DNA of 64,000 nt. It comes from Colwellia psychrerythraea (GTDB lineage Bacteria; Pseudomonadota; Gammaproteobacteria; Enterobacterales; Alteromonadaceae). Every line of letters starts with the position of its first letter. The stretch's first letter is position 1. The notes under the pieces were generated by a model. The model was not told where the DNA came from. It did no database searches and saw nothing but the letters and a program-made list of their open reading frames with translations. The position numbers and the translations under genes were made by a program. Positions 55,605 through 64,000 of this stretch are shown in pieces. Location of the stretch: the NCBI RefSeq assembly GCF_000764185.1, contig NZ_JQEC01000021.1, positions 186,001 to 250,000 on the forward strand, in the 5' to 3' direction.

Positions 55605-58487
55605 TTATTGCAGTACTTTTTGTTTTTCTTTTTGTTTAGTTATTGTTGTTATTACTTTGACCTTATCTGCAGTTGGATTATTCACCGTCAATTCAAGTGG
55701 CAATTTTTGTTCAACTCGCCTTAATGCTTGCTCAGTAAAAACACTTAAACCCAGCTCAGGGTTATAACCATGAATTTCTTTTACATCGAGCGCTTTCATA
55801 TATGCCAATATTTCTGGGCTTATCACTTGCCCTGGTACCAAAATAGGGAAACCAGGAGGATAAGGAATGATAAAGGTGTTTGAAACAAGCTCTCTACCCG
55901 CTTGCATGTTTCTTTCAAGCTCACCACTGTCTAAATTCATATACTCATAATTTTCACAATCATAAGATAAGAAATAGGCTTTTCGAATGTCACCTTCTTC
56001 GGTGCCTAGTGTTCGTCCAGGTAAAAAAGCACGATGGAAGCAGCTAAAGTCAGGTAAAGGCGGTAACTCTTTGGTTAATGAAATAACCCGCTTTTGATGG
56101 ATAGCTTGCTCGGCAGGACTCATTTCTTCATCACGTATTTCTAATTCTTTAACAATTTTGTATAAGCAATTTAGCAAGTACATGATTGAGCTTCGTGAGG
56201 TACCAATGTTAACCATAAAGAGAATAGTATTTCTGGAGGTTTTATTAATTTGAATACCGTATTTGTCCATCAAATATTTATCTTTGAAGGTATTGCCATC
56301 TATACCCGTTTTACCAACGTGCACTGTGATCCTGCTCGGATCGACGACAAACTCATCATTAGCCCATGCCTCCTCCATCTGGCTAAAGCCGGTATCAACA
56401 TTAAAATAGCTTTCAATACCCGATTCACGGTATTGCGCTGGAACCAGATCTTTATTCACCAATACATCAAAGTACTTTTTCAAACGCTGACTTTGATAGG
56501 CTGTTTGACGCATGGTCATCGACAATTCAAGTTGCTTGTTGACCATTTCGTAACCTTCTAACTCAGCCTGCCTCCTGCCAATATCCAAAGATGCTAAAAT
56601 TTGGTAATTAGGTGAGGTCGACGTATGTGTCATATACGCTTCGTTAAAAGTACTTTCGACTTTTTGACGAAAATCCTGATCATAAATATGGATCATCGAA
56701 CCTTGGCGTAATGAGGTCAGTGTTTTATGGGTCGATTGTGTGGTGTAAGTGCGGACTCGGGCTAAATCTGGATTAGGTACCAGTTCATTTTCCAGCATCC
56801 AGACATGCCTTTCATCAGGTGATATCAGCGCAAGTTGTTGCTGAAATTCTTGATATTTTTTACGGTATTTAGAACGTTTAAAACGTCTTGTTAAGGATGC
56901 TGCTGAATACATTGCCGTACGTGTGCGGTAAATCGGGTTAAAACTAGCAAAAGCGAACCAAGCTTCATCCCACAAAAATACCAAATCTGGTTTTATTGCT
57001 AAACATTCTTCCATGACTCGGCGCACGTTATATACCACACCATCAAAGGTACAATTAGTCAGTAGCAACATTTTAACGCGGTCTAACTGCCCTAATCCTT
57101 TGTATTTTAATAGGTTACGCTTTATTTCTTTTAGCGGCACACCACCATAAATGGAAAGGTCATGTATTGGATAAGAATCTAAATACTTTACATGAGCACC
57201 TGAAAGTACCATGCCGTAATGATGTGATTTATGACAATCTCTGTCTACCAAAATAATATCGCCGGGTTGCACCAAGGCCTGTACGACGATTTTATTAGCG
57301 GTTGATGTGCCATTAGTAACAAAATAAGAGCTACGAGAGCCATAGGCGCGTGATGCGTATTCTTGCGCTTTTTTAAGTGGGCCTTTAGGTTGCAATAAGG
57401 AGTCTAAACCACCCGATGTTGTCGATGTTTCAGCAAGAAATATATTAGCGCCATAAAAATCGAGCATATCGCCAATCCAGTTTGATTTCTCAATGGATTT
57501 TGCTCGAGAAATAGGTAAGGCATGAAAAATACCGGTAGGCTTTCGGCTATACTTTTTTAAGGCTGAAAAGAATGGCGTATCAAACCGTTCGTTGACCCCG
57601 CCTAATATGCTGTGATGTAAATCTAAGTTAGAATTTTCGTTATAAAATACTCGCTTAAAATATCCATCATCATCTTGATTACCTGCTTCCATTGCCATAT
57701 CTGAAATTAGGTATAAATCTAATTCAGGTCGTAAATATTTGATTAAGCGACCTAACTCACTGCCTTGATTTTTGCTGTTATAGACATATTTACGCAACTT
57801 TTCATCAATTGCGGCCACCACATGAGTAATAAGGCCGCTATTACGTTTTGATTTCATCGGAAAGCTAGGACGTAATATACAAGCTTGAATATTCGAGTTA
57901 ATTAACACCGCGATAATGGCATCTTCAAAAGTAGGTACTACGATGGCATTGTAAGTAAATTGATCATCGTGATGGCGCATAGTACGCATTGCATTGAGCA
58001 ATTGATTTTCCGCATCAATCAATAAATCATCAACAATAAGTACTTCAAAATAAGGCCTAGAGCGGGAATTATTTGCGCCTTGAATACTATTAGGGTTTTC
58101 ATCCTCTGTTTCTAAATTGACTTTTGGCTCGGTAGTAGATAACGATAAATCAATGTCTTTACGGCGATAGGTACCATTTTCTAAAAAGTAATGAATTTGT
58201 GCGACAGAATGGCTTAGACCAACATAATCTTTTTGTTTAAATTGAATCCATAAATAGCGAAAATTTTCCTTCGATGGGAAAGCAGTATAATCCTCAATAG
58301 TTTCAAGTGATATTAATGAAAGCTCAACCGCTTTTTTTAAACGATTATGCCCTTTTCCACTTCGACTACTGGTTGAAAGATGAAAAGTATACTTTTTCAA
58401 TTTCACCCAAGTATCTTGCCGCTTATTGTTAAGCTGATGATAAAAGCCGATCATCTGTTGAGTTTTTTTATTTTTAACATTACTCAT
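55605..58487 (-). CDS. Orn/Lys/Arg decarboxylase-like PLP enzyme with long N-terminus
   Basis: A 960-residue fold-type I PLP enzyme. A helical N-terminal extension (residues 1-140) is followed by a receiver-like wing domain (about 145-280, YFEVLIVDDLLIDAENQLL) and the PLP core (about 300-760). The PLP lysine is Lys588 in TQSTHKTLTSLRQG; Asp507 in WDEAWFAF binds the pyridine nitrogen, and HKSHHYG stacks on the ring. The C-terminal domain includes PYPPGFPILVPGQVIS, typical of inducible decarboxylases. Those usually have 710-760 residues, so 200 residues are extra. Substrate is not readable. It forms an operon with the ATP-grasp gene and is divergent from an amidase gene. Confidence 0.85.
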   Translation of the reverse strand: MSNVKNKKTQQMIGFYHQLNNKRQDTWVKLKKYTFHLSTSSRSGKGHNRLKKAVELSLISLETIEDYTAFPSKENFRYLWIQFKQKDYVGLSHSVAQIHYFLENGTYRRKDIDLSLSTTEPKVNLETEDENPNSIQGANNSRSRPYFEVLIVDDLLIDAENQLLNAMRTMRHHDDQFTYNAIVVPTFEDAIIAVLINSNIQACILRPSFPMKSKRNSGLITHVVAAIDEKLRKYVYNSKNQGSELGRLIKYLRPELDLYLISDMAMEAGNQDDDGYFKRVFYNENSNLDLHHSILGGVNERFDTPFFSALKKYSRKPTGIFHALPISRAKSIEKSNWIGDMLDFYGANIFLAETSTTSGGLDSLLQPKGPLKKAQEYASRAYGSRSSYFVTNGTSTANKIVVQALVQPGDIILVDRDCHKSHHYGMVLSGAHVKYLDSYPIHDLSIYGGVPLKEIKRNLLKYKGLGQLDRVKMLLLTNCTFDGVVYNVRRVMEECLAIKPDLVFLWDEAWFAFASFNPIYRTRTAMYSAASLTRRFKRSKYRKKYQEFQQQLALISPDERHVWMLENELVPNPDLARVRTYTTQSTHKTLTSLRQGSMIHIYDQDFRQKVESTFNEAYMTHTSTSPNYQILASLDIGRRQAELEGYEMVNKQLELSMTMRQTAYQSQRLKKYFDVLVNKDLVPAQYRESGIESYFNVDTGFSQMEEAWANDEFVVDPSRITVHVGKTGIDGNTFKDKYLMDKYGIQINKTSRNTILFMVNIGTSRSSIMYLLNCLYKIVKELEIRDEEMSPAEQAIHQKRVISLTKELPPLPDFSCFHRAFLPGRTLGTEEGDIRKAYFLSYDCENYEYMNLDSGELERNMQAGRELVSNTFIIPYPPGFPILVPGQVISPEILAYMKALDVKEIHGYNPELGLSVFTEQALRRVEQKLPLELTVNNPTADKVKVITTITKQKEKQKVLQ

Positions 58488-59164
58488 TTATATTTATCCA
58501 TTATTCCATGTTTATTCGCATCAAAATCAAGGCTTACCGTCAAGCTTAAAAATAGTACGTTATTAGTATTGCAGAGAATTTCCACACACAAAGCAGAGGT
58601 TTTTTTCCTGCAATACCATCAACCTAAGTATTAATATACCCAGAAAAATCGTAACTATTGCATTCTGTTATTGACCTAATCAATAACCTTTAGTTATAGA
58701 TGGCTTGATACTGTTTTTAGGGAAAGACTGTGAGCTGAATAAATATGACTTGCTCAGATTAGCAACAATAAGGTTTATGGCTTGTAATTAGCTCAAGACA
58801 AATAACTGACGAGATAAGTTCATGTTATTAATGTATTTATACTTTATGGTATTGGCTTTTGATTGTTATGGATGTTTTCTGAAGGTTTGCTTTAACCATA
58901 CTTCCTCTTGATAGTGCAGGCTAAAATTCAATCCGATATTGTATAAGAAATCATTAAGGTTAACCTTGAGTTATGCACTAGTGACAAATGGCTATACCTT
59001 GATGTTTCATATTCTCAATAAAGTTTGATAGATTTCCCAGCACAACAAAAAATAGTTTGTTAACGACAGTGCTCAAACTTTACTTACAACATTAATAACA
59101 AACATTGGCTAGTCTGATTTAAAGGCTTTCCACATTATAATCACTCATTCTGGATACATTACTT
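58488..59164. other. 677-base divergent intergenic region
   Basis: No gene was recognised. It must hold the promoters of both the decarboxylase and the amidase operons. A 12-bp perfect palindrome AAGGTTAACCTT lies at 58956-58967. The length is unusual for this compact region and could include an unseen small RNA or regulatory sites. Confidence 0.4.
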
Positions 59165-60520
59165 ATGACGCCATTTGGTATAGCTGGCATACAAATGAAT
59201 TTGCAGCACGGTAACAATGTCGATGCCATTGAAGATAAAATTAATCTATTGATGTGTTTGTATCCCTGGGTAGAGATGGTCATTGTGAGTGAACTTGCCG
59301 CTCACGGCCCTTTAGATAGCTTTGCCGAAACCATGCCTGGCTTAACTGAACAACGTTTTTGTGCCATGGCTAAAAAACATAATATATGGCTTATCCCTGG
59401 TTCATTTTTTGAACTTAAGAATGAAGCAATTTTTAACACTGCACCTGTGATCAACCCACAAGGTGAAGTTATCGCCCGTCACCGAAAGCTATTCCCATTT
59501 CGTCCTTTTGAGGAAGGTATAGAAGCTGGCGATGAATTTGTCGTTTTTGATGTGCCCGGTGCTGGTCGTTTTGGTTTATGTATTTGTTACGACATGTGGT
59601 TCCCAGAAGTACTACGAACCCTGACCACTATGGGCGCAGAAGTCATTTTACATCCAGTACTCACTGGCACTAACGATCGTGATATAGAATTAAATTTAGC
59701 CCGCAGTAGTGGCGCTCTTTTTCAAAGTTATATTATTGATATTAATGGCTTAGGTGTTGGCGGCATCGGTCAGTCTTGTATTATCGACCCTGCAGGAAGA
59801 ACTGTATACCAAGCAGGCGCAACGGATGAGTTTTTGGTTACCGAACTTGATTTTGATAGTATTCGACGCCAACGTGAAGTGGGTTTACGTAACCTAGGTC
59901 AACCACTTAAAAGCTTCCGAGACTCAAAAATAAACTTTACTGTTTATAACAAAGCACAACGAGATAACAATTACTTAGAGAGCTTGGGACCATTACAAAA
60001 AGCGACAAGGCATAGCAAAACTAATATGGCTACTGAGCCAGCCTTTATTTCTAATAAAGAGCTGGCTAGTAGTGAACTCGAGAATACAGAACTTGAAAAT
60101 ACAGCTATAGCAGAATCTGTTATTCATCAAACTGCTGAACAAACGGTTAGCTTAAGTACAAGCTCAGATATCGCTGAGTATAATAACTTGGCCATAGGCC
60201 CAGCAGTGGTTACTGCATCATTAGTAACTGCGCAGCATTTACCATTAGAGTTAGTATTTGAAGAACCAGACCTTGCTGATACTTTCTTGGTCGATCAGTC
60301 TGTCATCGAGAAGCCAACTATTACTACAAGCGATGAAAGTATAGAAAATGATGCCGCAGTGAACATAACAGTTAACATAACTCCGGCAACCGATATCGAT
60401 GCCAATTACAATATCAATAACAGCAGCAATAAAGGTAACAGTGAGGAAAAACCAAAGGGTGACAATTTGAAATGGCTAAAAGAAGCTTCAACGCAGATTA
60501 AGCAATATATAAAATCATGA
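59165..60520 (+). CDS. carbon-nitrogen hydrolase (amidase) with long acidic C-terminal tail
   Basis: A 451-residue protein. Residues 1-275 form a nitrilase-superfamily amidase with a full catalytic triad: Glu43 in VSELAAHGPL, Lys108 in ARHRKLFPFRPFEEG, Cys141 in LCICYDMWFPEVL. The last 170 residues are low-complexity and acidic (rich in Glu, Asn, Thr and Ser, with ELENTELENT-like repeats), ending in a short amphipathic helix (LKWLKEASTQIKQYIKS). The tail is not part of the usual enzyme and may be a linker to a partner. It overlaps the C45 gene by four bases, so the two are made together. The substrate may be a carbamoyl or acyl amide of the divergent decarboxylase product. Confidence 0.85.
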   Translation: MTPFGIAGIQMNLQHGNNVDAIEDKINLLMCLYPWVEMVIVSELAAHGPLDSFAETMPGLTEQRFCAMAKKHNIWLIPGSFFELKNEAIFNTAPVINPQGEVIARHRKLFPFRPFEEGIEAGDEFVVFDVPGAGRFGLCICYDMWFPEVLRTLTTMGAEVILHPVLTGTNDRDIELNLARSSGALFQSYIIDINGLGVGGIGQSCIIDPAGRTVYQAGATDEFLVTELDFDSIRRQREVGLRNLGQPLKSFRDSKINFTVYNKAQRDNNYLESLGPLQKATRHSKTNMATEPAFISNKELASSELENTELENTAIAESVIHQTAEQTVSLSTSSDIAEYNNLAIGPAVVTASLVTAQHLPLELVFEEPDLADTFLVDQSVIEKPTITTSDESIENDAAVNITVNITPATDIDANYNINNSSNKGNSEEKPKGDNLKWLKEASTQIKQYIKS

Positions 60521-61509
60521 TTGAGCAAACGCCTAAGTTAGGTTTTTCGTCACAACAAGAACACTTCCTTGGAGAGAAATTGGCGTTAACCTACGCTAAA
60601 ACTTGGCCAGCTTATCATCGCTGGTTAAGTCGTGCGCCAGAGCGAGTAACTGCAGAGGAAGGTAGAGAGCAGATACGTCATTATATGCCAGAGCTAATCA
60701 GCACCTATGATGGCTTATGTCATGCATTTGGTGCCGATGAACAAACTTGTGCTTTTTTATGTTTATACAAACCACCGGTTTTTCGTTCAGGTTGTTCACA
60801 AGCAAGTAAAACAACAAACGGTATTGAACTGGTGCGCAATTATGATTTCCCTTCGCAATTATGTGACCGCTTATTACTACATACCAATTGGAATGGTACT
60901 CGCGTTATCGCGATGACAGATTGTTTATGGGGCGTCATTGATGGCATGAATGAACATGGCTTAGCAGTTTCACTCGCTTATGGCGGCCGACAAGTACATG
61001 GTGATGGCTTTGCTATTACTATTGTACTGCGTTACCTATTAGAATTTTGTAAAAACACTGAACAAGCCGTTAAAGTATTAAATCGTGTGCCGATTCATAT
61101 GCCGTATAACGTCACCTTAGTTGACCGTCACGGTATTAGTAAAACCGTTGTAATTTGTCCCGGCGAAAAGGTTCTGGTTAACTCCTTAGCTTTTGCCACT
61201 AATCATCAAGACGGTAGCCCAATTGAGGATATTGATGCCATTGCCGATAGTTACACTAGGGCTCAGTATTTATCTGCCCGAATCAACGATCCTCGAGAAG
61301 CAGAAAACTCACTAACTAGCTTATTCCTCCAGTCACCATTGTTAAGAAAATCGAGCGATTGGCACGGCTGGGGAACATTATACACGGCTCGGTATCAGCC
61401 GTTACTCGGCATTGTTGAATTACACTGGCCTGGCGGTCAAATTTTACGACAAAGTTTTGATAACTTTATTGAGGGCGATATCAGTGTCACTTCACCAGCA
61501 TACTTATAA
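60517..61509 (+). CDS. C45-type autoproteolytic acyltransferase/hydrolase
   Basis: A 330-residue Ntn-hydrolase relative of isopenicillin N acyltransferase (peptidase C45). The predicted nucleophile is Cys93 in FRSGCSQASK, where cleavage between Gly and Cys would free the catalytic amino group. NGIELVRNYDF and WGVIDGMNEHGLAVSLAYGG are further family features. Members transfer acyl groups between amines and thioesters or cleave amides such as acyl-amino acids. It is coupled to the amidase gene by ATGA. Convergent with the BaeR-like gene across 60 bases. Confidence 0.8.
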   Translation: MIEQTPKLGFSSQQEHFLGEKLALTYAKTWPAYHRWLSRAPERVTAEEGREQIRHYMPELISTYDGLCHAFGADEQTCAFLCLYKPPVFRSGCSQASKTTNGIELVRNYDFPSQLCDRLLLHTNWNGTRVIAMTDCLWGVIDGMNEHGLAVSLAYGGRQVHGDGFAITIVLRYLLEFCKNTEQAVKVLNRVPIHMPYNVTLVDRHGISKTVVICPGEKVLVNSLAFATNHQDGSPIEDIDAIADSYTRAQYLSARINDPREAENSLTSLFLQSPLLRKSSDWHGWGTLYTARYQPLLGIVELHWPGGQILRQSFDNFIEGDISVTSPAYL

Positions 61510-61569
61510 TACGCATCTGCTTTAAGGTTGTTATTGATACAAAATTGAAAACTGAAGCCAAAACCCTGG

Positions 61570-62268
61570 TTAATTTGTTTGCTGACATTTATAACCAACA
61601 CCATACACAGAGCAAATGGGATCTGAGCTTGTAGAGATTGAATGAATTTTTTTACGAATATTTTTAATATGGGTATCTATATTACGGTCTGAAACATCAA
61701 CCGTATCAAGATAAACCTTATTCATAATTTCATCACGAGTAAATACACGCTCAACATTATTTAACAGTAATTCTAAAACTTTAAATTCAATAGGTGTTAA
61801 ATCTAGCGGAGTTCCTTTAAAGGTCACCTTATATTTGTCGGGCTCCATAATAAACCCCGACTGTTCGATAATATTGATCGAAGATGATTGAGTAGCATTA
61901 TTATCAAAACGACGTAATACCGCTTTAATGCGAGCCATGACTTCTCGGGGACTAAAAGGTTTGCAAATATAATCATCAGCGCCAAATTCCAAACCAAAGA
62001 GCCTATCAATTTCCTCACTCTTGGCTGTCACCATAATAACGGGCAGTTGTGAAAAAAGCCTTAGCTGCTTACAAATTTCAAAACCATCTACATCAGGCAA
62101 CATTAGATCAAGCAGCATTAAATCAACCTGATTTGATTTAATGTAATTAATAACGCCGCTACCGCGATTCAAATGATGAGCGCTATAGCCATTACGCTGA
62201 CAATAAGCGACCAATACTTCTGCAATACTTTCTTCGTCTTCAACAATTAATATTTTTTGTTTGTCCAT
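61570..62268 (-). CDS. OmpR-family response regulator, BaeR-like
   Basis: A 232-residue regulator. Receiver domain (residues 1-120) with the phosphorylated Asp54 in LLDLMLPDVDG and Lys in ICKPFSPREVMARIKAVLRR. The C-terminal winged helix includes LTPIEFKVLELLLNNVERVF, and the recognition helix is in VSDRNIDTHIKNIRKKI. The PFSPREVMARIKAVLRR stretch is especially like BaeR. It is the downstream partner of the kinase, separated by 77 bases, and likely controls envelope-stress or efflux genes. Confidence 0.88.
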   Translation of the reverse strand: MDKQKILIVEDEESIAEVLVAYCQRNGYSAHHLNRGSGVINYIKSNQVDLMLLDLMLPDVDGFEICKQLRLFSQLPVIMVTAKSEEIDRLFGLEFGADDYICKPFSPREVMARIKAVLRRFDNNATQSSSINIIEQSGFIMEPDKYKVTFKGTPLDLTPIEFKVLELLLNNVERVFTRDEIMNKVYLDTVDVSDRNIDTHIKNIRKKIHSISTSSDPICSVYGVGYKCQQTN

Positions 62269-62345
62269 TTTATGTTTCTAATCAAGGTTTTTAATTAAAG
62301 TAATTATTAAGATTTATGTTTAAAGTTATTATTAACAACTTCTTA

Positions 62346-63890
62346 TTAAAGCGTCTTATTAACAGGGAAAGATATTTTTATACTCAGACCGCCCAATGCT
62401 GAGTCTAACGCCCTTATGCTGCCTTGATGCGCTTCAACTATTTGTTTACACAAAGATAATCCTAGCCCTGAGCCGCCATGGCTACGATTACGCGATGGCT
62501 CAACCCGATAAAAACGTTCAAATAATTTTTGTTGTTCATCGCTGGCAACACCAGGAGCAGAATCTTCAATAAGTATATCAACAAAGTTATTATCACAATG
62601 TGCAGAGATAATTATCCTACCTGGCGCTTGGGTATAACGACAACTGTTTTCCAATAAGTTAGTGAATAACTGCCTTAACCTTTCATTATCAGCAAGTAAG
62701 TTACAGCGCTTATTCTCAATAAGTCTTTCAAGTGATGGGTAATCTATGGTTAAGGTATTGTTCTCAAATTTAGCGCTAAAATTTTCAATCACTTGTAATA
62801 ACAAGGCAATTGGATTTAAGGCTTCCTTTTGATAAGTAAGTCCGCCAGCATCAGAGCTAGATAACTGATAAAGATCATTAACAAGATGGCTTAAATTATC
62901 AATCTCATTAATGAATAATTGCACCCGCTTTTCATCGGCAACAAAAATTCCATCTTGAATGGCAATGAGCTGCGCTCTTAACACGGTTAATGGTGTCCGT
63001 AATTCATGTGAAGTATCAGACATCCATTGAAAACGATTATTTTGGTTCTTTTCTAAGGTTGCTGCCAGTACATTAACATTGTCCGATAACATGCCTAATT
63101 CATCATGAGTTGTCTTGTTGATGCGATTTTGATAATCACCTTTGATCAATTTATTAGTACCGCCGATAAGCAGTTTTATTGGTGCGATTAAGTGTTTAGA
63201 GAATATCAACGCCATGATGAAGGCCAGTAAAATAGCGGCAACGGCGATTAAATAATAACTTTTATATTGCTGACTCAAAAACTCGCTTGCTGGGCTATTT
63301 TCAACAAGTGATGATGGTTTTAATGCCAACCAACCAATAATCTCGCCATTAACTATGATACTTTCACTTAATTCGTTATCTGCTAAATAACGTTTACCGA
63401 CGATAACTGTTTTCTTTTGATCGTATAAACTCAGTCGCTTTCCTGTTTGTAGGAAGTCGCTAGGTCTAGGCGGCTCAGACTGTCGTTCATTTTTAGGCTT
63501 TGGTTTTTGCCTTAACTCTAGTCTTTGTTCCGGTCTTGGTTCGGGTCTTTGCTTTAACCTTTGCCCATCACTGTTATTGTTTTGAAGCTCGTTTCTTCGC
63601 GGCTCATCTGCTCTTGCTCTTGGCCTAGGTGGTGGCGGTGGACGTTTAGATTGTGGATCAACAATATCACGCCACACTTGCACGTTATCAATGATTGGTT
63701 GCCAGCTGTTATTTTGTTGGTACAAACTGATGAGCTGTTGTTTAGTCTCGCTCAAATGCTTAGTTTCTGTTGACCTGACAAAGTCATTAAATCCTGATGA
63801 CAAATTCACCGTGATTAATATCAGCATTACCCCTACAAGGGTAAGGTTGGTAATAAAAAATGCAAAAAAGAATTTATACAGCAACTTCAA
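62346..63890 (-). CDS. sensor histidine kinase, BaeS-like, with Pro/Arg-rich periplasmic segment
   Basis: A 514-residue membrane kinase. TM1 is at residues 7-29 and TM2 near 205-228. The periplasmic part includes about 70 residues rich in Pro, Arg, Gln and Glu (about 80-150, for example RPPPPPRPRARADEPRR and QRPEPRPEQRLELRQKPKP). HAMP follows (LLIGGTNKLIKGDYQNRI), then HisKA with the phospho-His in MSDTSHELRTPL and the ATPase domain ending in GGSGLGLSLCKQIVEAH. BaeS responds to envelope damage and indole or metals; the ligand here is unknown. Its proline-rich segment is longer than in E. coli. Confidence 0.88.
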   Translation of the reverse strand: MKLLYKFFFAFFITNLTLVGVMLILITVNLSSGFNDFVRSTETKHLSETKQQLISLYQQNNSWQPIIDNVQVWRDIVDPQSKRPPPPPRPRARADEPRRNELQNNNSDGQRLKQRPEPRPEQRLELRQKPKPKNERQSEPPRPSDFLQTGKRLSLYDQKKTVIVGKRYLADNELSESIIVNGEIIGWLALKPSSLVENSPASEFLSQQYKSYYLIAVAAILLAFIMALIFSKHLIAPIKLLIGGTNKLIKGDYQNRINKTTHDELGMLSDNVNVLAATLEKNQNNRFQWMSDTSHELRTPLTVLRAQLIAIQDGIFVADEKRVQLFINEIDNLSHLVNDLYQLSSSDAGGLTYQKEALNPIALLLQVIENFSAKFENNTLTIDYPSLERLIENKRCNLLADNERLRQLFTNLLENSCRYTQAPGRIIISAHCDNNFVDILIEDSAPGVASDEQQKLFERFYRVEPSRNRSHGGSGLGLSLCKQIVEAHQGSIRALDSALGGLSIKISFPVNKTL

Positions 63891-64000
63891 ACGTTGTCTT
63901 CCTTTCTATTCTTGTTAAAGGTATTTAATACAATTACTAACAGCTATCACTTCACCTGAGAATAGTATGAGCTAAATCAACAGAAATGATCAGTTAAGTG
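63891..64000. other. window end upstream of the BaeS-like gene
   Basis: 110 bases with an AGGAAG-type ribosome site for the kinase (complement of 63898-63903) and no other gene seen. Confidence 0.3.

Overview
The window looks like chromosomal DNA of a marine gammaproteobacterium of the order Alteromonadales, most likely Colwellia or a close relative. This is inferred from the AT-rich base composition, the gene content (branched-chain keto acid dehydrogenase operon with an Lrp-type regulator, TamA/TamB, gabDT, many c-di-GMP and chemosensory proteins, a PEP-CTERM protein) and the protein style. No rRNA, tRNA, CRISPR array, prophage or intact transposase was recognised.

Layout. 1-9.5 kb: the 5' part of a UvrD-like helicase (HelD type), a nitrilase, a DUF1579-like protein divergent from a WYL regulator, a RecX-family protein, an EAL-HDOD protein, and a tightly packed folE-folM-folX-folK operon that probably makes tetrahydromonapterin. 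A VOC-family gene follows, with a strong inverted repeat upstream. 9.6-12.7 kb: an accessory patch with a 238-bp MITE-like element, a stand-alone LanC-like cyclase, decayed sequence, and a fatty acid hydroxylase/sterol desaturase preceded by a 57-residue PEP-CTERM protein absent from ordinary ORF calls. 13-21.2 kb: the bkdA1-bkdA2-bkdB-lpd-acyl-CoA dehydrogenase-ilvE operon for branched-chain amino acid breakdown, with a divergent Lrp/AsnC regulator.

21.6-31.7 kb: a signalling operon with two response regulators carrying GGDEF or GGDEF-EAL outputs, a periplasmic binding protein, a 1308-residue hybrid kinase with three receiver domains, CheR and CheB, plus a small STAS-like protein upstream. 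31.8-41.3 kb: an MtfA-type peptidase, an Aer-like PAS receptor with a perfect FNR-type box, a CapA-family protein, gabT and gabD with a divergent LysR regulator, and a small unknown protein. 41.4-51.7 kb: a second copy of the repeat seen at 9.8 kb, tamA-tamB, a tandem nitrilase-fold protein lacking both catalytic cysteines, a COG3146 acyltransferase and a DUF938 methyltransferase.

51.7-64 kb: three tandem related lipoproteins behind a 27-bp palindrome, a peroxiredoxin-like protein, then a two-armed locus of unknown purpose: an ATP-grasp ligase and a 960-residue PLP decarboxylase-like enzyme on one strand, and an active-looking nitrilase-fold amidase and a C45 Ntn-type hydrolase/acyltransferase on the other. 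A BaeSR-like two-component system closes the window. The two-armed locus (54.0-61.5 kb) is my best candidate for an undescribed system: it combines amide-bond forming, amine-forming and two amide-cleaving activities.
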